From positions 1 to 64,000 of the forward strand of contig NZ_JASCIR010000027.1 of NCBI RefSeq assembly GCF_029968095.1: a stretch of 64,000 nt of DNA, in the 5' to 3' direction. The translations under genes and the position numbers were made by a program. This document shows positions 33,139-41,628 of this stretch, piece after piece (position 1 is the first letter of the stretch; each line of letters begins with the position of its first letter). The DNA is from Streptomyces solicavernae. GTDB taxonomy: Bacteria > Actinomycetota > Actinomycetes > Streptomycetales > Streptomycetaceae. Under the pieces are notes generated by a model. It had not been told where the DNA came from. It did no database searches and saw only the letters and a list, made by a program, of their open reading frames with translations.

Positions 33139-34064
33139 GCGCCCCCGACACCACCACGAAGCCCGCCGCCCGGATCGACGCCACCACGAAGACCGCCGCC
33201 CGGACCGCCGGGGCCACGAAGGCCGCCGCCCGGATCGCCGGGGCCCTCAGCGGCGGCCTGATGCAGGTGTTCCTGCTGGTCGTGGGCCTGCTGTGGCTGG
33301 TGCCGACGATCGGGCTCGCGCTGTCCTCGCTGCGCGAGCCCGCCGACATCAGCGCGGGCGGCTGGTGGGAGGTGTTCACGGTTCCCTCCCAGATCACCTT
33401 CGAGAACTACGCACACCTCCTGCAGGACGAGACGATCACCGGCTCGCTGCTCTCCACGGTGGCGATCACCGTCCCGTCGGCCCTGCTCGTCGTCGTGCTC
33501 GGCTCGCTCGCCGGGTACGCCTTCGCCTGGCTGGAGTTCCCGGGGCGCGACTGGTGGTTCCTCGGGGTCGTGGGACTGCTCGTCGTCCCCGTGCAGGTGG
33601 CGCTGCTTCCGGTGTCCCGGCTCTTCGGCACCATCGGGATCTTCGAGACGACGCTCGGCGTGGTCCTCTTCCATGTGGCGTTCGGCCTGCCGTTCGCGAT
33701 CTTCCTGCTGCGGAACTTCTTCGCGGAGATCCCCCGGGAGCTTCTGGAGGCGGCCCGGCTCGACGGCGCGGGTGAACTCCGGCTGTTCTTCCGGGTGGTG
33801 ATGCCGCTCGGCGGGCCCGCGATCGCCTCGCTCGGCATCTTCCAGTTCCTGTGGGTGTGGAACGACATGCTGGTCGCGCTGATCTTCGCCGACTCCAAGA
33901 ACCCGCCGATCACGGTCGCGCTCCAGCAGCAGGTGCGGCACTTCGGCGACAACGTCTCGATCCTCGCGCCGGGCGCGTTCCTCTCGATGGTGATCCCGCT
34001 CGCCGTGTTCTTCGCCTTCCAGCGGCAGTTCGTCTCCGGGGTGATGGCGGGGGCGGTGAAGTGA
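33135..34064 (+). CDS. Sugar ABC transporter permease (MalG-type)
   Basis: The 309-residue protein has six transmembrane segments and the EAA loop EAARLDGAGELRLFFRVVMPL. It pairs with the preceding permease to form the channel. The ATG overlaps the upstream stop (ATGA at 33135-33138). The N-terminal 35 residues are an Ala/Thr/Lys repeat (ATTKTAARTAGATKAAAR) without clear function. No ATPase gene follows; Streptomyces sugar importers often use the shared ATPase MsiK encoded elsewhere, which is the likely case here. Confidence 0.9.
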   Translation: MSAPDTTTKPAARIDATTKTAARTAGATKAAARIAGALSGGLMQVFLLVVGLLWLVPTIGLALSSLREPADISAGGWWEVFTVPSQITFENYAHLLQDETITGSLLSTVAITVPSALLVVVLGSLAGYAFAWLEFPGRDWWFLGVVGLLVVPVQVALLPVSRLFGTIGIFETTLGVVLFHVAFGLPFAIFLLRNFFAEIPRELLEAARLDGAGELRLFFRVVMPLGGPAIASLGIFQFLWVWNDMLVALIFADSKNPPITVALQQQVRHFGDNVSILAPGAFLSMVIPLAVFFAFQRQFVSGVMAGAVK

Positions 34065-34113
34065 CGGACGCGTCAACTCGGCACATTCGTACGTGAGTTG
34101 ACCCCATACCTCA

Positions 34114-34152
34114 TGAGGGCGGTCTCCGGCGGGAACCCGCGGGCCGCCCTCA
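34114..34152 (+). terminator. Terminator of the sugar importer operon
   Basis: TGAGGGCGG (34114-34122) pairs with CCGCCCTCA (34144-34152), with an inner CGGG/CCCG stem and a CTCCTTT tail. Confidence 0.8.
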
Positions 34153-34207
34153 CTCCTTTGGCACATTCGGCGTAACCGGAACCCTCGTTCGGGGGTTGGC
34201 GGGCAGT

Positions 34208-36490
34208 ATGCCCGCGCCGACCCATGGATGTGCAGTGCCCCGGTTCAGTGTCATCGTCCCCGCATACAAGGTGCAGGCCTACCTGCGCGAGGCGCTCCAC
34301 TCCGTACTGAGACAGTCCTTCGCGGACCTGGAGCTGATCGCGGTCGACGACTGTTCACCGGACGGGTCGGGCGAGCTCATCGACGAACTCGCGGCGGCGG
34401 ACCCGCGCGTACGCCCCGTACACCTGCCGGAGAACGTGGGCCTCGGGCGCGCCCGGAACGCCGGCATCGAGCACGCCACCGGCGACTACCTGATCTTCCT
34501 GGACGGCGACGACACCCTCACCCCCGGCGCCCTTCAGGCCACCGCCGACCGCCTCAAGGAGACCGGCTCCCCCGACGTCCTGGTCTACGACTACGCCCGC
34601 ACCTACTGGACCGGCCGCGAAGTGCGGAACATGCAGGCCGCGCAGCTCGCCGAGGACGGCCCGGCGCCGTTCCGGCTCGCCGGCCGGCCGGGCCTGCTGA
34701 AGCTGCTCATGGTGGTGTGGAACAAGGCCTACAGCCGGGAGTTCATCGAGCGGCAGGGCTTCCGGTTCCCTCCCGGTTACTACGAGGACACTCCCTGGAC
34801 CTATCCAGTCCTGATGGCAGCGGAAACGATCGCCACCCTGGACCGGGTGTGCGTGCACTACCGGCAGCGCCGCCAGGGCAACATCCTCGGCACGACCAGC
34901 CGGAAGCACTTCGACATCTTCGACCAGTACGACCGGGTCTTCGCGCACCTCGACGCCCGGCCGGAGTTCGCCGAGTGGCGGCCCGTCGTGTTCCGGCGGA
35001 TGGTCGACCACTACCTGACGGTCTTCGCCCGGCCCGACCGGCTGCCCCGCCGCAGCCGGCCCGCGTTCCTGCGCCGGGCCCGCGCCCAGTACCGCCGCCA
35101 CCGCGTGCCGGGGCTGCGCCTCGACCCGCGCACCCGCGTGCGGCACTGCCTGGTCCGCTTCGCCGCCCACCGCACGTACCGCACGCTGCGCCTCGCCAAG
35201 GCCGCGCGGCTCCGGCTCGGCGCCGCCGCCGGGGCGGTCCGCCGGGGCGCCCGCGCGGCGCTGCTGCGGCTGCACTACCGGGTCCAGCTGTGCCTGCCGG
35301 TACGGGACGACCGCGCGGTGTTCGCCGCGTACCGGGGACACGGGCACGGCGGCAACCCGGGCGCCGTCGAGGAGAAGGTCCGCGAGCTCGCCCCGCACCT
35401 GCGCACCGCGTGGCTCGCCGGCCCCGCCCACCACCACACCGTTCCGACGGCCACCCGGAGGATCACGCCCGGCAGCGCGGCGTACTGGACGGCCCTGGCC
35501 CGCTCCAAGTACCTGGTGCACGACTCCGGCTTCGGCCACCGGCTGGTGAAACGGCGCGGCCAGGTCCGCGTACAGACCCAGCGCGGCACCCCGCTGGCGC
35601 TGACCGGCCTCGACCTGCAGGACCGCCCGGCCGCCGCCCGCACCACGGACTTCGGGGCGCTGCTCGACGACGTCGACACCTGGGACTACGTCCTGTCCGG
35701 GAACCGCCACTCCACCCTGGTCTGGGAGCGCGTCCACCCCGGCTCGTACACCACGCTCGAATACGGCCGGCCGGCCAACGACCGCCTGCTCCAGGCCGGT
35801 TCACGGGAGGTCGCCCGGCTCCGGGACGGCCTCGGCATCCCGCCGGGCAACGTCGCGATCCTGTACGCGCCCACCTCCCGGGACCACCGACGCGCCCCGC
35901 ACCGGCCCCTCGACCTGGACCGAGTGCTGCGCGTGCTCGGCCCCCGCTTCACCGTCCTGACCCGCGCCCACCCGGTGTACGACCAGCCCCTGAGCTCCGG
36001 GGAGCATGCGCGGCTCGTCGACGTCTCGGACCACCCGAGCGTCGAGTCGCTGTGCCTGGCAAGCGACGCACTGCTCACCGACTACTCCTCGCTGATGTGC
36101 GACTACGCCAACCTGGACCGCCCGATCGTCCTGTACGCCGACGACCTCGACGTCTACGAAGCCACCCGCGGCACCTACCTCGACCTGCGGTCCTGCGCGC
36201 CGGGTGCGGTGGCGCAGGACGAGGACGAGCTGATCGACATCTTCGCCACCGGCCACTGGCGCGGCTCGCGCTCCGCGCAGTTGCGGGCCGCGTTCCGTGC
36301 GCGGTTCTGCGGCCTGGACGACGGGCGGGCCGCGGAGCGCGTGGTCCGCCATGTGTTCCTCGGCCAGAGCACGGGGCTGCCGCCCATGGTGCCGCTCGCG
36401 GACCGCCGCCCGGCGCCCGTACCGCCGCCCGGGGAGCACCTGCCCGAGCAGTCGCAGGGCCCGTCCCTGCTGCCCACATACGACAACTGA
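34208..36490 (+). CDS. GT2 glycosyltransferase fused to CDP-glycerol glycerophosphotransferase-like domain
   Basis: The 760-residue protein has an N-terminal GT2 domain (FSVIVPAYKVQAYLREAL, VDDCSPDGSG, FLDGDDTL) and a C-terminal TagB/TagF-type domain with VAILYAPTSRDHR, LLTDYSSLMCDYANLDRP and the acidic ERG/TYLDL-like tail. Such fusions build phosphate-linked wall polymers: the C-terminal half moves an alditol phosphate from a CDP donor, the N-terminal half a sugar. ATG 34208 is one of several possible starts (TTG 34196, GTG 34235); none has a convincing ribosome site. The motif usually TWHGTPLK is replaced by TQRGTPLA, so catalysis in that half may be altered. Confidence 0.85.
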   Translation: MPAPTHGCAVPRFSVIVPAYKVQAYLREALHSVLRQSFADLELIAVDDCSPDGSGELIDELAAADPRVRPVHLPENVGLGRARNAGIEHATGDYLIFLDGDDTLTPGALQATADRLKETGSPDVLVYDYARTYWTGREVRNMQAAQLAEDGPAPFRLAGRPGLLKLLMVVWNKAYSREFIERQGFRFPPGYYEDTPWTYPVLMAAETIATLDRVCVHYRQRRQGNILGTTSRKHFDIFDQYDRVFAHLDARPEFAEWRPVVFRRMVDHYLTVFARPDRLPRRSRPAFLRRARAQYRRHRVPGLRLDPRTRVRHCLVRFAAHRTYRTLRLAKAARLRLGAAAGAVRRGARAALLRLHYRVQLCLPVRDDRAVFAAYRGHGHGGNPGAVEEKVRELAPHLRTAWLAGPAHHHTVPTATRRITPGSAAYWTALARSKYLVHDSGFGHRLVKRRGQVRVQTQRGTPLALTGLDLQDRPAAARTTDFGALLDDVDTWDYVLSGNRHSTLVWERVHPGSYTTLEYGRPANDRLLQAGSREVARLRDGLGIPPGNVAILYAPTSRDHRRAPHRPLDLDRVLRVLGPRFTVLTRAHPVYDQPLSSGEHARLVDVSDHPSVESLCLASDALLTDYSSLMCDYANLDRPIVLYADDLDVYEATRGTYLDLRSCAPGAVAQDEDELIDIFATGHWRGSRSAQLRAAFRARFCGLDDGRAAERVVRHVFLGQSTGLPPMVPLADRRPAPVPPPGEHLPEQSQGPSLLPTYDN

Positions 36491-36655
36491 ACAGACAACT
36501 GCACGGACAACTGCACAGCGGACTGCACGAACAACCCCACATACAACTCAAAAACAGCTCACGAACAGCGAGGCCCGGCCAGCCGGGCCACCGGACCGTC
36601 ACCCCCCACACGCACCACGACTGCCCATCGCACGCACCTGACAACAGGAGCACCC
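36491..36655. repeat. ACAACTGCAC-type repeats upstream of the methyltransferase gene
   Basis: Short units (GACAACTGCACGG, CAACTGCACAG, GAACAACCCCACATACAAC) repeat imperfectly over about 80 bp. The strand is notably A/C-rich. The rest holds the ribosome site of the next gene. Confidence 0.5.
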
Positions 36656-37507
36656 ATGAGCACCACGTCCGCCCCCGAGGCACTGCCCCGCCCCACGCGG
36701 CTCTCCGATGTGAAGGGCTGGTTCTTCCCCGCCGACCAGATGCTCTTCGACTGGTTCCTCGGCCGGCAGCGCGACCGCGACCAGCTCGGCGACCTCCTCG
36801 AACTCGGCGCCTACCTCGGCAAGAGCGCCATCTTCATGGGCTCCTACCTGCAAGGCGCCGAGACCTTCACGGTCTGCGACCTCTTCGACTCGCCCGCGCC
36901 CGACGACCCCAACTCCAAGGAGATGAACCGCTCCTACTCGACGCTGACCCGCCGCGCCTTCGAGGCCAACTACCGGTCGTTCCACGAGGAGCTGCCGGAG
37001 ATCATCCAGGCCCCGTCCTCGGTCGTCGCCGACGAGGTCACGGCGGACAGCTGCCGCTTCGCGCACATCGACGCCTCGCATCTGTACGAGCACGTCCACG
37101 GCGACATCCTCGCCGTACGCGAACTCCTCGGCCCCGACGGCATCGTGGTCCTCGACGACTTCCGCGCCGAACACTGCCCGGGCGTCGCCGCCGCCACCTG
37201 GGGGGCGGTCGCCACGACGGGCCTGAAGCCGCTGTGCATCACGGCCACGAAGTTCTACGGGACGTGGGGGGCGTACGACGAGGTGCACGAGGAGCTGCGG
37301 GGGATGCTGCGCGGGCGGGACGATCTGTGGCACGGGGTGGAGGAGGTCGCCGGGTACCCGATGATCCGGATCGACGGCAAGAAGACGAAGGCCCCGGCGC
37401 AGCCGGTCTCCCGGTACGAGGCGGAGGCCCCGGCGCCTCCTGCTGAGCCGACGACCCGCACGGGCGGCTTCGCCCGCCTGACCCGCACCCTCAAGGGCCG
37501 CCGCTGA
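36656..37507 (+). CDS. Class I SAM-dependent methyltransferase (Methyltransf_24-like)
   Basis: The 283-residue protein has the glycine-rich motif LLELGAYLGKSAIFMGSYL, an acidic strand end (TVCDLFDS), the HIDASHLYEHVHGD motif and GIVVLDDFRAEHCPG, typical of methyltransferases acting on sugars or related hydroxyls. The ATG has AGGAG five bases upstream. It lies among wall-polymer glycosyltransferases, so O-methylation of a sugar in the polymer is a reasonable inference. The C-terminal 40 residues are basic and unstructured. Confidence 0.82.
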   Translation: MSTTSAPEALPRPTRLSDVKGWFFPADQMLFDWFLGRQRDRDQLGDLLELGAYLGKSAIFMGSYLQGAETFTVCDLFDSPAPDDPNSKEMNRSYSTLTRRAFEANYRSFHEELPEIIQAPSSVVADEVTADSCRFAHIDASHLYEHVHGDILAVRELLGPDGIVVLDDFRAEHCPGVAAATWGAVATTGLKPLCITATKFYGTWGAYDEVHEELRGMLRGRDDLWHGVEEVAGYPMIRIDGKKTKAPAQPVSRYEAEAPAPPAEPTTRTGGFARLTRTLKGRR

Positions 37508-37663
37508 GCCCTGCGGGGCGTTCTTTTCCCCTCCCCGCCCCTTCCCGTAACTGGGGCTCCGCCCCAGACCCCGCTCCTCAAACGCCGGAGGGGCTGAATT
37601 TGCGGCGCAGCAGCCGAACGACCAGCGCCGCAGGCTTTCGGGAAGGGGCGGGGAGGGGAAGAA
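37508..37663. repeat. Dispersed GC-rich intergenic repeat (copy 2, near complete)
   Basis: It contains CCCCTCCCCGCCCCTTCCCG, GGGGCTCCGCCCC, CTCAAACGCCGGAGGGGC and CTTTCGGGAAGGGGCGGGG blocks in inverted order. It lies between two convergent genes and can form hairpins that end both transcripts. Other copies are near 6915, 51060 and 55860. Confidence 0.75.
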
Positions 37664-38824
37664 CTACAGCTCCAGCAACCCGAACAACTCCTCCCAAGCC
37701 CGCAGAATCTCCCCCTCCGAGAACCGCTGGACGTTCCGCCGAGCCCGGTCCCCCATCGCGTCCCGCATCCGCGGATTCCCGGTGAGCCGCAGCAACCCCT
37801 CCGCCAGCGCGCCACTGTCCCCGGCAGGGGCCAGCACCCCGTCCTCACCGTCCCGGACGATCTCCCGCACCCCCGGCGCACAGTCGAACGCCGCACACGG
37901 CACCCCGCTCGCCATCGCCTCCATCAGCGCCAGCGGAAACCCCTCCCCGCGCGAGGACTGCACGAACACCGAGGCCCCGGCGAGCGCCCCCGGCACATCG
38001 TCCGTGCGCCCCATCCAGCGCACCGAACCGTCGAGCCCGAGCCCCGTGCACTGCGCCCGCAGGTCCGCCTCCTCGACGCCCGCGCCGTAGATCCGCAGCG
38101 TCCACTCGGGCCGCTCGGGGGCGACCAGGGCCCAGGCGTCGAGCAGCATGTCGATGCCCTTCTGGTCGTGCAGGCGGCCGATGGACGCGACCACCTTCTC
38201 GGTGCGCGGCGAGGGCGCCCCGGGCAGGTGGGCCAGGGCGTTGGGCATGAAGCCGACGTTGTGCATGCCGTCGGCGATCCAGTCGTCGGCGTCCTCCTGG
38301 GTGAGCGTGAGCCAGCGGTCGACGTGCGGATAGTTCTGCTTGATCCAGCGGTAGCGGTGGCAGGCCTTCGTGTACGCGTACGACTCGTGGCTCATGCCGA
38401 TCACGGTGAGCCCGGTGGTGTCGGCGGCGCGGACCCACTCCATCGGCCAGACCTGCGTGACGATGACGACGCCGCCGGGGCGGGCCGCGCGGAACAGGGC
38501 GGACAGCTCGTCCACGGCCCGCTGCTTGTCGGCGGTGCGCGTGGCCTCCCGGCGCCGTTCGGCGGGGCGGAGGCGGCGCAGGCCGGTGCGGCGGCGCGGG
38601 GCCGGGGGGTGGGCGGGGTGCAGGGCGGTCATCGGGTAGCCGAGGGGTTCGGGCAGGGTCAGCTTGAGCTCGGCGGGGTGCACGCCGAGGGTGTGCACGC
38701 GGTGGCCGTGGGTCTGGAAGAGCCGGGCCATCTGGTGCATCCAGGCGGTGACGCCGCCCAGTTCGTCGGTGCTGTTGGAGAACAGGAAGATGTCCCGCTC
38801 CCGGACGTCCACGGCCGTACTCAT
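37664..38824 (-). CDS. GT4 glycosyltransferase (module A)
   Basis: The 386-residue GT-B enzyme has the GT4 pattern: N-terminal GGVTAWMHQMARLFQTHGH, then SIGRLHDQKGIDMLLDAW and FVQSSRGEGFPLALMEAMASG with the E-x7-E catalytic motif. It transfers a sugar from a nucleotide donor. Its ATG overlaps the stop of the upstream polymerase gene by four bases (38821-38824). A close paralogue sits at 59900-61066 in the same position behind another polymerase gene, showing the module was duplicated. Confidence 0.92.
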   Translation of the reverse strand: MSTAVDVRERDIFLFSNSTDELGGVTAWMHQMARLFQTHGHRVHTLGVHPAELKLTLPEPLGYPMTALHPAHPPAPRRRTGLRRLRPAERRREATRTADKQRAVDELSALFRAARPGGVVIVTQVWPMEWVRAADTTGLTVIGMSHESYAYTKACHRYRWIKQNYPHVDRWLTLTQEDADDWIADGMHNVGFMPNALAHLPGAPSPRTEKVVASIGRLHDQKGIDMLLDAWALVAPERPEWTLRIYGAGVEEADLRAQCTGLGLDGSVRWMGRTDDVPGALAGASVFVQSSRGEGFPLALMEAMASGVPCAAFDCAPGVREIVRDGEDGVLAPAGDSGALAEGLLRLTGNPRMRDAMGDRARRNVQRFSEGEILRAWEELFGLLEL

Positions 38825-41628
38825 GTGCGGTTCCTCCTGACGCACCGGGCGAACAGGGCATCGACGACCGCCTGCGCGGACGTGCCGCCGTCGTGGGCCC
38901 CGAAGTCGGCGGCGAAGGCCCGCCGCCGCTCGGCGTGCCCGGTGTCGGCGGACTTGAGGTCGGCGAGGGTGCGCAGCAGCGCGTCCTCGGTCTCGACGAC
39001 CGGGCCCGGCGCCCGCTCCCGCAGGTCGAAGTAGCTGCCCCGCTCGGCGGCGTACGCGTCCAGGTCGGGGGCGAAGAGCACGATCGGGCGGTCCAGGAGT
39101 GCGTAGTCGAACATGATCGACGAGTAGTCCGTCACCAGCACGTCGGCCAGGCAGAGGAGTTCGCTGACGTCGTGGTGGTCCGAGACGTCGATCAACGTGC
39201 CGGGGGCGCACACCGGAAGCTCCGCCCGCTCCATGTAGTGGGCGCGCACGAGCAGTACGTGACCGTCGCCGAGCTCTTCCGTGAACCTGCGTACGTCGAG
39301 GCGGAGTTGATGCCGCCCGTCCCCCGGGGTGCCGCGGAAGGTGGGCGCGTACAGGACGGTCTTCTTGTGGTCCGGGATGCCGAGCCGGGCGGCGAGCTCG
39401 GGGCGGGGGAGGCGGCCCTCGGCCTCGTCGCGGGCGCGGGCGGCGACGAGCCGGTCGTTGCGCGGGTAGCCGAGCGGGAGGAGTTTCCGCGGCGGCAGCC
39501 GGTAGGCCCGCGCGAGGGTGTGCACATCGTGCTCGGAGCGGACCAGGAAGTGGTCGAAGCGGTCCACGGCACGCTGCAGCTTCGCGCGCTGCGGGGTGTT
39601 CTGCATGCGTACGCGCGTCTCGTCGAAGCCCATCCGCTTGTACGCGCTGCCGTGCCAGGTCTGCAGGTACGTGGTGTGGGCGGGCTTGTCGAGCGCGTGC
39701 GGGAAGCCCTGGTTGTCGATCCAGAACTCGGCGCGGGCCAGGGCCCACAGGTACCGCCAGGACCAGCGCCGCACCAGCTTCGCGCCGTCCGGGAAGCCGG
39801 CGGGTGAGGAGGCGTACGACCAGGTGCAGCGGGTTTTCAGGCCCCGGGCGCGCAGCTCTTCGTAGATCGCGCGGGGGCTGTCGCCGTACGCCTTGCCCAT
39901 GTGGGCCTCGAAGACGACCGAGCGGCGGCGCACCGGCAGCTTCACAAGGAGCCGGTTGTGGACGCGGACCTTGACGGATCCGGAGTGCAGCCGGTCGCGC
40001 TTCTTCTTCAGGGTGTTCAGCAGCTTGCGGGCCTTGCGGGCGGGCCGGAAGTGGGTGACGTACGTCGTCAGGCGGCGCAGGGTGCGCGCGGGGCGGCGGC
40101 AGGCCTGCAGTTCGAGGGCGAGGTGGTGGCCGGCGGTGGCGTACGGGAGCCAGGTGTCGGCAAAGAGGCGGCCGGTCGGGCGGGGCCGGGCGGGGAAGCG
40201 GCTGCCCTTGCCGACGACCTCGCGCTCGGCGAACACCTCGGCGAGGGCGCTCTCGCCGCCCGCGGTGAGCACGATTCGGGTGTCCCAGATCCGCTCGCTC
40301 ATCCCGCGTACGGGAAGCAGCGCCGGGTCGACGCGGAGCCGCCAGCCGAGCCGGTCGCCGTGGTGCACGGCGTCGTCGACGGGCAGCCGGAAGATCCGCT
40401 TGCCGCCGCGCAGCCGCAGTTCGAGCTCGACGGCGACGTCGGTGACGGCGGGGAGCTTGTCCAGGGGCAGGACGATCTCCCCCGCCAGGTCCAGGCGGCC
40501 GGCCTCGCTGACGCAGCGGGTGAGCCGGTTGAAGAGGCGCAGCCCCTTCAACGGCCGGTGCTGGTGGCCGAGTTCGGTGACGTCCGAGGGGTGCGCGGCG
40601 CTCCAGTGGACCCGCCCGTCCCGCCCGGCCAGCGGCGAGACCACGGTGCCGGGCCGGGCCAGGGCGTACGCGGCGGCCTGCACGCCGTCCGCGTCCCCGG
40701 CGGCGAGCAGCGTCACGCACATCCGCTCCTCGGGCGGCAGGCAGGACCAGTGCTCGGGGGCGATGTGGGCGGTGAGGCGGGCGTGCGCCTGGGCGGCGAG
40801 CTCGGCGCGCTCGCCGCGGGGCAGCCTGAGGAAGCTGCGGGCCAGCGGCAGCAGGTGGTCGGCGACGAAGGCCCGGTCGCGGGCGTCCCGCAGTCCGGTG
40901 CGGCCGCGGCGGTCCAGCTGCAGGCCGATCCGCGCGGAGGCTTCGAGCAGAGCGCACAGGTCCGTGCCGTGGTCCACGGGGGCGCGGTGGGTGACGATCA
41001 GGTTCGGCACGAGGGTGATGCGGCGGGCGGCGAGCGCGGCCCGTACGCCGAAGTGCACCTCGCTGCGGGCCAGGTCCTCGGCGTGCCTGAGGGCGTGCCG
41101 GTCCATGGCGTCGCGGCGCAGGCAGAATCCGCTCACCAGGGCGTCCCTGGCGACGAGTTCGGGCGCCTGGGCGAGGTCGGTGACGGTACGGGTGCGGGCG
41201 TGCAGGGCGTCCTGCCAGTGCGGGCCCTGCTGCTTGCCGCCGGGTCCTGCGAGGCGGGTCCAGCGTCCTGCGACCAGGTCGGCGTCGGTGCGGCGGGCGG
41301 CCTGCAGGAGGTTGCGCAGGGCGTGCTGCTGGAGGCGTTCGCCGGAGTCGAGGAGCAGGACGTGGCGGCCGTGGGCGGCGTCGAGGCCGAGGTTGCGCAG
41401 GGCGGCGGCGCCGCGCACCTCCGGCGGGGCGTCGATGACGCGGACCCGGTCGGGGTGGCGGGCGGTGAGGAGGGTGGCGGTGCGGCGTACGTCGGCGTCG
41501 GTGCGGTCGCCGACCAGGATCACCTCGACGGAGCGCAGGCTCTGGCCGAGGGCCGACCCTGCGGTCGCGGTCATGGCGTCGGGGTCGTCGCCGAGGGTGA
41601 CGACGACGCTGAACTCCGGGGTGTTCAC
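38821..41628 (-). CDS. GT2 / CDP-glycerol glycerophosphotransferase fusion (module A, second polymerase)
   Basis: The 935-residue protein has an N-terminal GT2-like domain (FSVVVTLGDDPDAMTAT, LLLDSGERLQQ), a middle beta-rich linker and a TagF-type C-terminal domain with TWHGSAYKRMGFDE, VLYAPTFRG, LVTDYSSIMFDYALLDRP and the YFDLRERAPGP tail. The GT2 part lacks a clean DxD (DSGE at that site), so it may be inactive or structural. It polymerises or primes an alditol-phosphate chain. The GTG start overlaps the upstream stop by four bases (41625-41628). Confidence 0.88.
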   Translation of the reverse strand: MNTPEFSVVVTLGDDPDAMTATAGSALGQSLRSVEVILVGDRTDADVRRTATLLTARHPDRVRVIDAPPEVRGAAALRNLGLDAAHGRHVLLLDSGERLQQHALRNLLQAARRTDADLVAGRWTRLAGPGGKQQGPHWQDALHARTRTVTDLAQAPELVARDALVSGFCLRRDAMDRHALRHAEDLARSEVHFGVRAALAARRITLVPNLIVTHRAPVDHGTDLCALLEASARIGLQLDRRGRTGLRDARDRAFVADHLLPLARSFLRLPRGERAELAAQAHARLTAHIAPEHWSCLPPEERMCVTLLAAGDADGVQAAAYALARPGTVVSPLAGRDGRVHWSAAHPSDVTELGHQHRPLKGLRLFNRLTRCVSEAGRLDLAGEIVLPLDKLPAVTDVAVELELRLRGGKRIFRLPVDDAVHHGDRLGWRLRVDPALLPVRGMSERIWDTRIVLTAGGESALAEVFAEREVVGKGSRFPARPRPTGRLFADTWLPYATAGHHLALELQACRRPARTLRRLTTYVTHFRPARKARKLLNTLKKKRDRLHSGSVKVRVHNRLLVKLPVRRRSVVFEAHMGKAYGDSPRAIYEELRARGLKTRCTWSYASSPAGFPDGAKLVRRWSWRYLWALARAEFWIDNQGFPHALDKPAHTTYLQTWHGSAYKRMGFDETRVRMQNTPQRAKLQRAVDRFDHFLVRSEHDVHTLARAYRLPPRKLLPLGYPRNDRLVAARARDEAEGRLPRPELAARLGIPDHKKTVLYAPTFRGTPGDGRHQLRLDVRRFTEELGDGHVLLVRAHYMERAELPVCAPGTLIDVSDHHDVSELLCLADVLVTDYSSIMFDYALLDRPIVLFAPDLDAYAAERGSYFDLRERAPGPVVETEDALLRTLADLKSADTGHAERRRAFAADFGAHDGGTSAQAVVDALFARCVRRNRT

